A stretch of DNA of 41,190 nucleotides from a virus, in IMG/VR virus record IMGVR_UViG_3300025684_000026, positions 1-41,190 of that record. The stretch is one strand, 5' to 3'. Positions 9,998-18,256 of the stretch are shown one piece after another. Every line of letters begins with the position of its first letter. Position 1 is the stretch's first letter. The notes below the pieces were generated by a model. That model was not told the DNA's origin, made no database searches, and was given only the letters and a program-made list of their open reading frames with translations. Both the position numbers and the translations under genes were made by a program.

Positions 9998-11823
9998 TAT
10001 AACGCTTTTCTATTTCCAGCCTGTACTCTAGTGTAAATCGTTCTAGGCACAGGAGCTTCATCAAAGTTTATACTTAGTGCAGCCTCTTCATTTAATTTTA
10101 CATCATCATCAACAAGATCGCCGTCACGGTCTAACCAGCCTCCTCTAAAAATAGCAACTTCATCTTTGCCCATTATAATATCACCCCATTGATCTAGGCC
10201 TCTAACTGAATCTGGGATAGAGTCGCCTGGATTAATTCTAACTAGATTAGACTCTTCAATCTTCTGAAAGAATACATACTTTTGTTTACCGTTACCGATA
10301 TTCTCAAGGGTAACTGGTTCTTGTGGCTGAATAGTAGTTATTACGGTCTCGTAGTAACCTAATCTAAGTGCATCTTCTTCTTTCTGACTGATGAACCTTA
10401 CGTTAACAGAGTCAATACCCTCAATCTCTTCAAGGATATAGACAATATCTGACTTAGGCAGTTTATCTCTTCTTGTAATATTAAGCATATAGTTTGAGAT
10501 AGCCAATCTCACATCGTTTGCAATTTCTTGCTTGCTAAAGCCATCAAAATATCTGATAGCAACATCCATACTATACTTCTTAACGACAGGTTCTACAAAT
10601 TTAACCTCAGCGGCCATCATCATCTGACCTGAATTTTGTATCACCTGGTACATCGCATCATATTCACTTTGTGTAAAGAACATCTCTTGTTGTGGTAGAG
10701 AGAAGTAATCCATATTTGCAGTCAGTTTTCTCTTAAAGTCTGGCATTGCAAAGATGTAAACTACGTTATCATCGTCTAGATACTGGTCGTCTGTGCGGTT
10801 ATATGCATCAATATATGAATATTGATTGTACTTAGAAAGAAAGTACTCATAGTTGTCTGGAGTGGCTAACACGTATGACTTGCTAGCAAGTGGTGTTAGG
10901 ATCTTTGTAAACTCAGTCGACTCGCGTTCAGCTCCCATTTTCGGAGATGAAGTTACAGTCACGTCAAAGAACTCATTTAGATCATGTAGTTCACCAATTG
11001 AGTCTTCACCTTCAGTTTCCCATTTTACAGTTAGATCGGAACCGTCTCTTAAATTACCCTTATCGCCATCGTGTTTGATATATTCAACTTCAATCGTAGC
11101 GCCATTTGCAGGTGGCATACCAAACGAACCGTTACCGAAATAAAGATCTAGACCTCCGCTTATTCCAGTCTTTACTATGTATGATTTCTCATTAGCGTTC
11201 ATGTCATATAGTGAAACATGTTTAGTCCATACTTCACCGTTTACATAAACTGTAATCTTATTATGATCGGTTAAACCTCTAACATTAATATTAAAAGACT
11301 GTAGATTCTCGCCAGTTCCAGTTACAGTTTGAGACTCATATTCACCTTGGATAATTTCACATGTAAATTTATTCTTATTACTCTTCTCAACTCTAAATCG
11401 TTCTCTTGGAGTTTGTACTGTATATTTTAGACCGTTTGAGTCAAATTTAATAACAGCTCTGCCATCAAATGTTAAACCTGTACCTGCGATTTTAGTAAAG
11501 TCAGCACCTGGTTTCCATCTAAAATCAATTTCACCGAACGCGGCATAACCTCTAGTGGCATCATGGCCGGTCAGTCTTGACATACCATAAATAGACTCGG
11601 CTTGTTGAGCTGTATAAATATTTTGTTCTACTAAAGAATCTTCCACGTAGAACATAATCAACTCGCTCATCTCACTCATTACGCTTAAAAGCTGAGCAAA
11701 AGGAGAAGCTTCTGTAAATAAAGTACCGGCACGCTTGTAGATACGAGAAATATAAGTTCTTGCATCTTGTTTAATCTGAGCACCTGTTACTCTAAGTTTA
11801 TTTAAAAATTTAAGATCTGCCAT
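9997..11823 (-). CDS. gp6/J-like baseplate wedge protein
   Basis: A 608-residue protein of the baseplate J / T4 gp6 type. The N-terminal helix-rich part includes LLSVMSEMSELIMFYVEDSL, the conserved 'll.....el..y.e..l.Eq' pattern of the J family. A beta-rich central part follows with LYFGNGSFGMPPANGATIEV, the typical 'v.FGdG.fG..P..G..i.v.Y' signature, at about residues 228-247. The C-terminal part has the 'l.i......D.V..S.I...i..I.GV' pattern (PKSDIVYILEEIEGIDSVNV). In T4 gp6 forms the ring joining adjacent wedges. The gene follows the gp25-like gene, the T4 order 25-6-7. Confidence 0.85.
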   Translation of the reverse strand: MADLKFLNKLRVTGAQIKQDARTYISRIYKRAGTLFTEASPFAQLLSVMSEMSELIMFYVEDSLVEQNIYTAQQAESIYGMSRLTGHDATRGYAAFGEIDFRWKPGADFTKIAGTGLTFDGRAVIKFDSNGLKYTVQTPRERFRVEKSNKNKFTCEIIQGEYESQTVTGTGENLQSFNINVRGLTDHNKITVYVNGEVWTKHVSLYDMNANEKSYIVKTGISGGLDLYFGNGSFGMPPANGATIEVEYIKHDGDKGNLRDGSDLTVKWETEGEDSIGELHDLNEFFDVTVTSSPKMGAERESTEFTKILTPLASKSYVLATPDNYEYFLSKYNQYSYIDAYNRTDDQYLDDDNVVYIFAMPDFKRKLTANMDYFSLPQQEMFFTQSEYDAMYQVIQNSGQMMMAAEVKFVEPVVKKYSMDVAIRYFDGFSKQEIANDVRLAISNYMLNITRRDKLPKSDIVYILEEIEGIDSVNVRFISQKEEDALRLGYYETVITTIQPQEPVTLENIGNGKQKYVFFQKIEESNLVRINPGDSIPDSVRGLDQWGDIIMGKDEVAIFRGGWLDRDGDLVDDDVKLNEEAALSINFDEAPVPRTIYTRVQAGNRKAL

Positions 11824-11836
11824 CTGTTTTGTTTAT

Positions 11837-12193
11837 TTAATTTACGTAAACTTGTACAAGATACTTGCTATTAATTGTGATGTCAATATAAGCAATATCT
11901 CTCACGGCACCTCGTAAAAAGCTAATCTTGGTTTCTACGTTATATTTTGCAGCCAGTGGGCAATATGCGCCTAGCTGACCATCTATTGTTGATTTTAATT
12001 GATGTTCATTGTACCCTAATGAATATATTAAGTCCTCTAGGTTGCAGCCAAAATCAGGAGCGCCTAAAACTTCTCCTTTGTTAGTAAAAAGAGTAGTTTC
12101 AATTTGAGTTACAAGTTGTTGAACTTCATTCTCAATATGAACTTGATTTGGATCATAATTAGGGTCGCCAACATATTTAACGTATAATTCCAT
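11837..12193 (-). CDS. gp25-like baseplate wedge protein (GPW/gp25 family)
   Basis: A 118-residue protein matching the length and core of T4 gp25 / P2 gpW-type wedge proteins. Residues 38-57 contain NKGEVLGAPDFGCNLEDLIY, equivalent to the conserved 'G.r...P.fG..l...lf' core that carries the EPR-type motif in this family. The rest is a short alpha/beta fold ending in a beta strand. It is the wedge subunit thought to start sheath polymerisation. It lies 13 nt before the gp6-like gene, as expected. Confidence 0.85.
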   Translation of the reverse strand: MELYVKYVGDPNYDPNQVHIENEVQQLVTQIETTLFTNKGEVLGAPDFGCNLEDLIYSLGYNEHQLKSTIDGQLGAYCPLAAKYNVETKISFLRGAVRDIAYIDITINSKYLVQVYVN

Positions 12194-12194
12194 C

Positions 12195-12204
12195 TTTATA
12201 TGTA
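12195..12204 (-). promoter_or_regulatory. Weak promoter-like box TACATATAAA
   Basis: The minus strand reads TACATATAAA ending one base before the ATG of the gp25-like gene. It is a variant of the GATATATAAA box and is identical to the one before the 92-residue gene near 36.77 kb. In AT-rich DNA it may be chance, and its closeness to the start codon argues against a conventional promoter here. Confidence 0.2.
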
Positions 12205-12210
12205 TCTCTT

Positions 12211-13050
12211 TTAGCTGTGGAACATCCAGTCCACACCTTCGTCGCCTTTGATTTCTTCTTCAATAGCTGCAAGTTCATCATCACCCATTGATTTAATCGC
12301 ATCATAGTCGAAGTCAACGTTGCCTGGTAGAGCAAACTTAAAGATGCCTAATTTAGCACCAAGTGATTGCTTGATCTTTGCACTGATATATCTAAAGAAT
12401 ATCTCATCATCGTAAAGTGCACAGTCTGGAATTGTCTCGTAAACTTCTAAAATAATATCACCCTTTGGTGTATCACCCATGAACTTTAAATCACCAGTCA
12501 GTCTTGAATACTGAAAAGAGAGTGGATTCTCAAGAATCTGTCTTGAAAGATCAGCAAGTGAAGCGTTAAGTACATAATACTGTAGCTCCTCAGCCGCTTG
12601 AGCAGGTCCTGAGCCATCATACATTCTTCTAAATAACATTTTGTCAATTGAGAAGTCAGCACCAGATTGAAATCTTAAATCTGATCCACCCATGTTGTTC
12701 CAGCCGCTGGCTAGATCATAAACACCATAAACAGCATAAACTTTACCTGAACCATCAGCAGCAGCGTCTGGTAAGGTTAAACATCTATGTGTCTTAAAGT
12801 AATCAGTCTTAAAAATCTCTTTTGGGATATGGTAATAGTTCTCCCTTACAGAATCCTCATACTTCTTATAGAACCATTTTTTAGCTCTCTTGATAATATT
12901 AATGATCTCTTTTTTTGGCAGGTTAACAGGTACCATACACGCGCCTGTGATTTCATCACCAATTTCATCTAGAAACTCGTTTAAACAATCATCACTAAAA
13001 TCTCTAGGCGATGTTAAACCATTTTCATTACCACTTCTAATTTCACTCAT
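12211..13050 (-). CDS. Putative neck or tail-connector structural protein
   Basis: A 279-residue protein. Residues about 195-250 carry a pattern often seen in T4-like neck/connector proteins: a strand (GDIILEVYETIPD), a run into YDDEIFFRYISAKIKQSLGA, then K-F-A-L-P-G-N-V-x-F. Such proteins have 'w...Y..al.K..wG.nl.kf....lPGgv'. The N-terminus is acidic. It is followed by the gp25-like gene after 17 nt and preceded by the amidoligase-like gene with a 1-nt gap. The gp14-like neck assignment is a low-confidence family resemblance; a virion structural role is more secure. Confidence 0.5.
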   Translation of the reverse strand: MSEIRSGNENGLTSPRDFSDDCLNEFLDEIGDEITGACMVPVNLPKKEIINIIKRAKKWFYKKYEDSVRENYYHIPKEIFKTDYFKTHRCLTLPDAAADGSGKVYAVYGVYDLASGWNNMGGSDLRFQSGADFSIDKMLFRRMYDGSGPAQAAEELQYYVLNASLADLSRQILENPLSFQYSRLTGDLKFMGDTPKGDIILEVYETIPDCALYDDEIFFRYISAKIKQSLGAKLGIFKFALPGNVDFDYDAIKSMGDDELAAIEEEIKGDEGVDWMFHS

Positions 13051-13051
13051 T

Positions 13052-14362
13052 TTATGAATTTATTTTTTTACTTACTACGATTTCTGTATCTTCAAATCTA
13101 GCATAAGGGCCAATATTACCCTCTCTAAATATACCACCTATCATTTTACCTTTAAAGATACCATCTCTACCAAAAACATAACTATTGACAGCAGTACAAC
13201 TTCCATGTACATATGAAGACTGAATCTTAGACTCCTTTATCTCAGTTGACTGATAGAAGTTACAATACTGTAAATCTGAACCTTCAACCTTACATGCATA
13301 AAAGTCACAATTAATTAAATTACCTCTAATTTCAGATGTAATAAACTCGTAATTTTCAGCTAAGAAACATGTTGACATCTTACCGTCTTTAACTTGTATC
13401 GAAGAAAAGTCAGAGTCATAGTTAACCACACCCTTTTCTAGAGAGCCATGGATAATTAAGTCTAATACCCTTCTTTTAATTCTATCCCACTGTACTTTAA
13501 TAATCTGATAGTCATCTTGTAGATCAACTAAGATATTAATATTAGGCCAGTGTTTATTTAAGTTCCTGTGGTCTTTTAAAGCCTCAAGAATTGGTAAGTT
13601 CTTATTTAAGATATACTTGAGCTCAATCTTATCCTCAGCTGTAAATTCAGGCTGAGTACATGCTTTAAAAAGTTGTAGGATAAATCGATCAGCCATATAA
13701 AGTATGTCATCTTGCCTCTGTTCATAATCTTTACCGCCAATATATCTAAACTCTAGATAGTTCTTCTCTTTCTTTAAGAAGTTAACACCATAATACTTAG
13801 TGTCTGGAAATACAAAGTTCATTGGGTTAACATGTTCAGCACTGAAATGCGCAGCTTCATGCTTCGGCATTACAAACTTAATTGATTTTGCGTAGACTGA
13901 ATTCTCTCTATTTGGAAAGAATTTATAGACCTGCTTTTCATTAAAGGTCAAGATAAATTTAAGAGTATTCATCTTCGATACCATCATCGGATCTTCAAGA
14001 TACTTCTTATCGAACGACATGTTTAAGTGGATCGAAGCTCTATCGGTTGTATAACCATGTTCTCTGATCCAACCTAACATCTTAATAACAACAATCCTAG
14101 CGTTACGATATGGCATTGGACCGGTTACTAGTTCGATTAAGCCTGAACCACCTGACATATCAGGTTCCATCTTAAAATGTTTGGCCGATGGTTGAAATTC
14201 AGAATGTGCTTTATCTTCTAGACTAATAGGTAAACCTAGAAGATCCCCAATCATTTTATGGGTTTCTTCTAGGTTCTTTTTTGAGTAAAATTCAAACTCA
14301 ATGCCCATTAAGGCTGCATTGAGAATTGACTCTCTTGTAGATTGTCTACTTAATTTATTCAT
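13052..14362 (-). CDS. Amidoligase-like enzyme with C-terminal beta-helix-like repeats
   Basis: A 436-residue protein resembling the putative amidoligase family (COOH-NH2 ligase fold, related to gamma-glutamylcysteine and glutamine synthetases). The N-terminal strand GIEFEFY (20-26) matches the family's 'G.E.Ef' start. MEPDMSGGSGLIELVTGP (65-82) matches 'D.S....E.vs.p', and ASIHLNMSFD (109-118) supplies the conserved H-x-N strand. Residues about 330-425 form short repeats (…NCDFYACKVEGSDLQYCNFY…) typical of pentapeptide-repeat or right-handed beta-helix structure. Such enzymes form amide or isopeptide bonds using ATP; the substrate is unknown. The gene has its own promoter-like box and lies inside the tail operon, so a virion or cell-wall target is conceivable but unproven. 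Confidence 0.65.
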   Translation of the reverse strand: MNKLSRQSTRESILNAALMGIEFEFYSKKNLEETHKMIGDLLGLPISLEDKAHSEFQPSAKHFKMEPDMSGGSGLIELVTGPMPYRNARIVVIKMLGWIREHGYTTDRASIHLNMSFDKKYLEDPMMVSKMNTLKFILTFNEKQVYKFFPNRENSVYAKSIKFVMPKHEAAHFSAEHVNPMNFVFPDTKYYGVNFLKKEKNYLEFRYIGGKDYEQRQDDILYMADRFILQLFKACTQPEFTAEDKIELKYILNKNLPILEALKDHRNLNKHWPNINILVDLQDDYQIIKVQWDRIKRRVLDLIIHGSLEKGVVNYDSDFSSIQVKDGKMSTCFLAENYEFITSEIRGNLINCDFYACKVEGSDLQYCNFYQSTEIKESKIQSSYVHGSCTAVNSYVFGRDGIFKGKMIGGIFREGNIGPYARFEDTEIVVSKKINS

Positions 14363-14385
14363 CGAGCTCTAGATATTCTTATTTG

Positions 14386-14395
14386 AATATATATC
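14386..14395 (-). promoter_or_regulatory. Late-promoter-like box GATATATATT
   Basis: The minus strand reads GAGCTGGATATATATT, with the box 23 nt before the amidoligase-like ATG. The same GAGCTGGATATATAT string occurs before the 582-residue tail gene at 23889-23904, so the match extends beyond the A/T core. It lies in a 50-nt intergenic gap. Confidence 0.5.
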
Positions 14396-14412
14396 CAGCT
14401 CAAATATGTAGC

Positions 14413-15696
14413 TTATGGTAATTTAAGAAAGACTTTCTGAGTCTCCTCTTCAATCCTAGTTATCTTGACTGTAATATCGTCGCCTGGATTAAAGATATTC
14501 ATTACATCTTCACCTAATTCACTAACATGTAGTAGACCAACAATACCATCTTCAATCGTAACAAAGAGGCCGTATTCTTTTCTGGCTTTTACTTGAGCTT
14601 TAACAACTGCTGGGATCTTATACCTTGTAGCAATATCATCCCAAGGATTGGTATGTACATTGTCTATTTGTGTTAGAGTAATCTTAGTATTCGAGATAAC
14701 TTCCTTTACCTTGAATGTAACTTCATCCGCTGGCATAATTTCACGCTTCTTAAACTTCTCGAATGTTTCTGGATCTAGATCATTCTTGTGAATCATACCT
14801 GTCAAACATCTGTTAAATTCAACAAAGACGCCGTATTTAGCAGTTCCTGTTACATTACCTGTGATTTCTTCACCCGCATTCTCTTTAATCTTCTCAATCT
14901 CCTGTGGAATTAATGCTTGTAGATATTTTCTGTGTGAAACAACAATTGTGCCTCTACCTGCTGAGAAAGATACTGGTACAACATAGAGTTCTTGACCGAT
15001 GATTGACTCAAAGTCTGCGAGTTTATTAATACCTGCAAGTGAGCCTGGCATGAAACATTCAATACCTTGCACTTCAACGATATAACCTCCGTTTTCAATC
15101 ATACTCTTAATAAGACCGACCCAAGCAGTATCACCTGACTCTACTCCATCTCTAAGATCCATAAAGACCTTCTGTTTAACACCACCTGAAATTGAACCTG
15201 AAATATATGCATTGTCCGTATTGACAATCAAGACTGCAGTTTCATCACCTGGCAAAAGTTCTTTAATATGCTGAGGCTCTTTATCAGCCTTTACATAGAT
15301 TAGTTCTCTGTACCCAATATCAACTGTAATAGTGTCTTGAGTTACTGCATGAATAATACCGGAGTGGATCTCACCAATACTAACTTTTGATTTAATAGTC
15401 TGGTTGATTTCAAAGTCTTGCAGTATGTTGTACATTTCTTGAGCATACGGCTCACGAGAGTAAACCTTATCTCCAGGTCTAGTCTTAATATGTGGATTAG
15501 GTTTTCTTGTATGTGAAATACAAGTAGACTCATAAGCTTCCCACATAAAATTGCCGTCATTGTCATAGAATTCACTATGCTCAGTCTTTGGCTCTTCTGA
15601 AATGTTGTTTGATTCGACGTTTTGTGTAGATTGCTCTCTTTTAACTTCATTATCAGCCGTCGCACTGATACGAGTTCGTTTGTTTTTGTTTGACAT
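14413..15696 (-). CDS. S1-domain RNA-binding protein, ribosomal protein S1-like (four S1 repeats)
   Basis: A 427-residue protein with a disordered, charged N-terminus (1-90) and four consecutive S1/OB-fold repeats at about 104-170, 187-256, 275-343 and 361-426. The third (TGTAKYGVFVEFNRCLTGMI) and fourth (KEYGLFVTIEDGIVGLLHVS) carry the classic 'G.fv.....GliH.s.l' signature; the second (ENGGYIVEVQGIECFMPGS) matches S1 repeats that bind the ribosome or mRNA. Bacterial S1 has four to six repeats, so this is a near-complete S1 analogue. It could steer translation initiation to phage mRNAs or act in RNA turnover. It sits among baseplate genes, with its own promoter-like box 25 nt upstream. Phage origin and function of this copy are inferred. 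Confidence 0.85.
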   Translation of the reverse strand: MSNKNKRTRISATADNEVKREQSTQNVESNNISEEPKTEHSEFYDNDGNFMWEAYESTCISHTRKPNPHIKTRPGDKVYSREPYAQEMYNILQDFEINQTIKSKVSIGEIHSGIIHAVTQDTITVDIGYRELIYVKADKEPQHIKELLPGDETAVLIVNTDNAYISGSISGGVKQKVFMDLRDGVESGDTAWVGLIKSMIENGGYIVEVQGIECFMPGSLAGINKLADFESIIGQELYVVPVSFSAGRGTIVVSHRKYLQALIPQEIEKIKENAGEEITGNVTGTAKYGVFVEFNRCLTGMIHKNDLDPETFEKFKKREIMPADEVTFKVKEVISNTKITLTQIDNVHTNPWDDIATRYKIPAVVKAQVKARKEYGLFVTIEDGIVGLLHVSELGEDVMNIFNPGDDITVKITRIEEETQKVFLKLP

Positions 15697-15721
15697 TTAT
15701 TTTATATTAAAGGTGTAACAT

Positions 15722-15731
15722 ATTATATATC
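15722..15731 (-). promoter_or_regulatory. Late-promoter-like box GATATATAAT
   Basis: The minus strand reads AGATATATAAT, 25 nt before the start of the S1-like gene. It lies in the 47-nt gap after the 598-residue gene. It matches the box seen before other transcription units. Confidence 0.45.
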
Positions 15732-15743
15732 TACTTAATTATC

Positions 15744-17540
15744 TTAAATAACCACGGGCACAAAACCAGGCATTGGTACTGGCCCAACTGGCGTTGGTAT
15801 ACCACCGAGATAAAGCAATTTAAACTCAAGTAGATGAATTGCGTAAGTTGCTGCAAGTGCTGAAGCAACTACTAATGCAGGTGGTTGTGTGGCAGGTAAC
15901 TGTGAAAATGTCTGACCCATGTGCATTGCTCTTCTTAAGTTATTAGCAAGTCTGTCTGCACTACCGTAGTAAATCGGAACGTAAATACCACCAAGAGGTG
16001 CTGGAATAAGAGCTGGTGCCATCGAAGGTGATGCTTTAAAAGGCTGTACTAATGTGCTATACCAATATGCAATTGTTGCTTGCCCAAGTTGTTTCCATGG
16101 ATCTGTACCATCATCTGTATTAAATAACCCGTTAGTCATCGAAAGGCCTGAATAGCAACTATAGTCAAAAGGTAGATTTGCAGGCGCTGCTTCACATGCT
16201 GCTGCATTAATTTCAGCTTGTTCACCTTGCCATTTAATAAATTCAAATAGAGTTCCACCACTAAGAGCTTTAAAGTCTGCGAATGTGCTACTTGAGGTAA
16301 AAGCCCTTAACTGTGGATCTGGTGTTCTAACCCAGTTATTCTTATACTCAGTAATCTCATACGTTGATATTACATAAGCTGGAGATTTCTGCCATCTGCT
16401 CAGAGTTCTATTACTACCATCTGCCATACTTTTTGTAAAATTATATGGTAGAAGAACTTTTACGTCTGGCCTCCAAGTAAAGAAGGCAACGACAGCATCG
16501 GTTAGTATCTTAGGTCTTTTACTAGGAGATTCTCTATTATAAGAAACTTGGATACGTTTTGGATCCAACTCTTTTTCTGGCCTATCACTACCAAATGGCC
16601 ATGGCTTTTGAATAGGATATAACGCAGGTCTTTTAATTGCAGCTTCTTCATTATCAATATTTGCAACGTTACTAAACGGACTAAACAAGCTAAAAATATT
16701 AACAGGATGTGCAGCGTTAATAGCATTTCTCAACTTGTTTGAAACATTATCAATTAACGTCGTCCAGTTGTAACCAGCTTGTGTAATTGAGTTTTTAACA
16801 TCCGTATGTACATTAATATAAGGTGCTGTAAAACCGCTGCCTAAACTAACATTGTTAAAATTAAAACCAAGGTATTCTTGTTTACCTAACGATATAGCCC
16901 ATTGGTAGAAATCCCAGCGTTCGTTAGCATTAGTTATTTTCTCAAATTGTTGTAAGATTCTGTTCACGAACATATCTTCAATCTGAGCCTGAGTGTCGTT
17001 TGGTTCAATACAATGAAATTTAAAATATGAAAACGTATAGAGTCTTTGGCCCTCTTCTTCTAAGAACTGGCAGAACTTCTTCTCACGTTCAGCTTCTAGT
17101 TCTTCTTCAGTCGGTGGATCTGGAATCTCGGTTGACATTTCATCATAAGGCTCAAGCGATTCTTTACCCTGTTCTATAACATTACCGTCTGCATCTTTCT
17201 GATCTACTAGATAAGGTTCACCGTTTCTAAAGATCTGCTCAAATATTTCACCATATGCTTTAACAAAGAGCTGTGCAGCTGGTGATTCTGTATGTGTTGC
17301 ACCTAAAGGTGTCTGCGCAGTCTTAATTGCATCTAGATAGAAGCCAGCTAGAGCTTCACCAAAGCTTCTACGTCCACTTGGTGTTACAAGAGGCACATAT
17401 GTCTTAACCTTAAAGTTAGCGTTAATCTCAGCACCGGGTCTATCTTGACCCTTTAAAACTCCTGGTCCACCAGAGTTTGCATCGCCGTTTGCAATGTAAC
17501 TACTAACGTCTGTTATGAATTTAGGCCACAGTGCTGGCAT
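15744..17540 (-). CDS. Unrecognised tail-module protein, 598 aa
   Basis: A 598-residue protein of unknown family. It has an acidic Glu-rich helix at about 148-170 (PPTEEELEAEREKKFCQFLE) and aromatic-rich middle regions. The C-terminus is rich in Pro, Ala and Gly and ends in PTPVGPVPMPGFVPVVI; the stretch before it (VVASALAATYAIHLLEFKLL) is hydrophobic and may pack in a multimer rather than span a membrane. Its start shares one base with the stop of the gp5-like spike gene, indicating coupling. A baseplate or hub role is inferred from position. Confidence 0.55.
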   Translation of the reverse strand: MPALWPKFITDVSSYIANGDANSGGPGVLKGQDRPGAEINANFKVKTYVPLVTPSGRRSFGEALAGFYLDAIKTAQTPLGATHTESPAAQLFVKAYGEIFEQIFRNGEPYLVDQKDADGNVIEQGKESLEPYDEMSTEIPDPPTEEELEAEREKKFCQFLEEEGQRLYTFSYFKFHCIEPNDTQAQIEDMFVNRILQQFEKITNANERWDFYQWAISLGKQEYLGFNFNNVSLGSGFTAPYINVHTDVKNSITQAGYNWTTLIDNVSNKLRNAINAAHPVNIFSLFSPFSNVANIDNEEAAIKRPALYPIQKPWPFGSDRPEKELDPKRIQVSYNRESPSKRPKILTDAVVAFFTWRPDVKVLLPYNFTKSMADGSNRTLSRWQKSPAYVISTYEITEYKNNWVRTPDPQLRAFTSSSTFADFKALSGGTLFEFIKWQGEQAEINAAACEAAPANLPFDYSCYSGLSMTNGLFNTDDGTDPWKQLGQATIAYWYSTLVQPFKASPSMAPALIPAPLGGIYVPIYYGSADRLANNLRRAMHMGQTFSQLPATQPPALVVASALAATYAIHLLEFKLLYLGGIPTPVGPVPMPGFVPVVI

Positions 17541-18256
17541 TATTTACCTTTTTGTTGATAGTTAATATGAGTAGTTGTTAGTTCTCCAACGGTAACTGGC
17601 GTTGGAGGCATCGGTGGGCCGCTAGGACCAACTCCAGTTGGATGGATGTGTGTATTATAGTCATCCAATAGTTTTTGCAACCAGTCTTGTAAGGATTGGC
17701 CACGAACTGCCGGTTCAGTCTCATCTGCTCCAGATTCACCTTCATTTGAGATAAAAATATCACCACAGTCTAGAAACATCTTAGCGTCAGTACTTATCTT
17801 TATAAAGCCCTCTTCATCAATTTGAATCATCGGTCGCTCTTTAGCACCAGAGCCGCGTGTAATCACAAGACCGTCTTCCGGTGAGTGATATATCCTTAAA
17901 TTTCTTTCGGCATCATAGACTAAGCTTATGACGTCCTGTGGGCTATCTGATGCCTCAAGAATGTCTGTCTTTAGGTCATCGTTCTGATCTACTTGGAACC
18001 AGTATTCTGGGTGATATATGTTACCATTGTCAAAACGAACTGCAACAATATCACCTACTCTAGGTACATGATGAGAGCCTACTGCGTCTCTATTCATTGG
18101 AGTTGCCCATGGAATAGCATCATCTGTCAGTAGATCAAATTTACCGAAGACTTTGACACGACATCTACCTTTTAGAAGTGGGTCTTCATTAACCACAACT
18201 TCACCAAGCCAATGTGCGTCTCTAAGATTATCTCTATAAAGTTCATCGTTATTCAT
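17540..18256 (-). CDS. gp5/gpV-like baseplate spike protein (OB-fold, no lysozyme domain)
   Basis: A 238-residue spike protein. Residues 17-87 are the gp5 N-terminal OB-fold: L-G-E-V-V-V-N-E-D-P, R-C-R-V-K-V-F-G, P-W-A-T-P-M, then V-P-R-V-G-D-I-V-A-V-R-F-D-N-G and H-P-E-Y-W. Residues about 119-175 look like beta-prism or beta-helix strands. The C-terminal segment has T-H-I-H-P-T-G-V-G-P-S-G-P-P; an H-x-H motif of this kind binds iron at the tip of P2/phi92-type spikes. Unlike T4 gp5, no lysozyme domain is inserted. The gene overlaps the gene upstream by 8 nt and lies just after the hub genes. Confidence 0.85.
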   Translation of the reverse strand: MNNDELYRDNLRDAHWLGEVVVNEDPLLKGRCRVKVFGKFDLLTDDAIPWATPMNRDAVGSHHVPRVGDIVAVRFDNGNIYHPEYWFQVDQNDDLKTDILEASDSPQDVISLVYDAERNLRIYHSPEDGLVITRGSGAKERPMIQIDEEGFIKISTDAKMFLDCGDIFISNEGESGADETEPAVRGQSLQDWLQKLLDDYNTHIHPTGVGPSGPPMPPTPVTVGELTTTHINYQQKGK

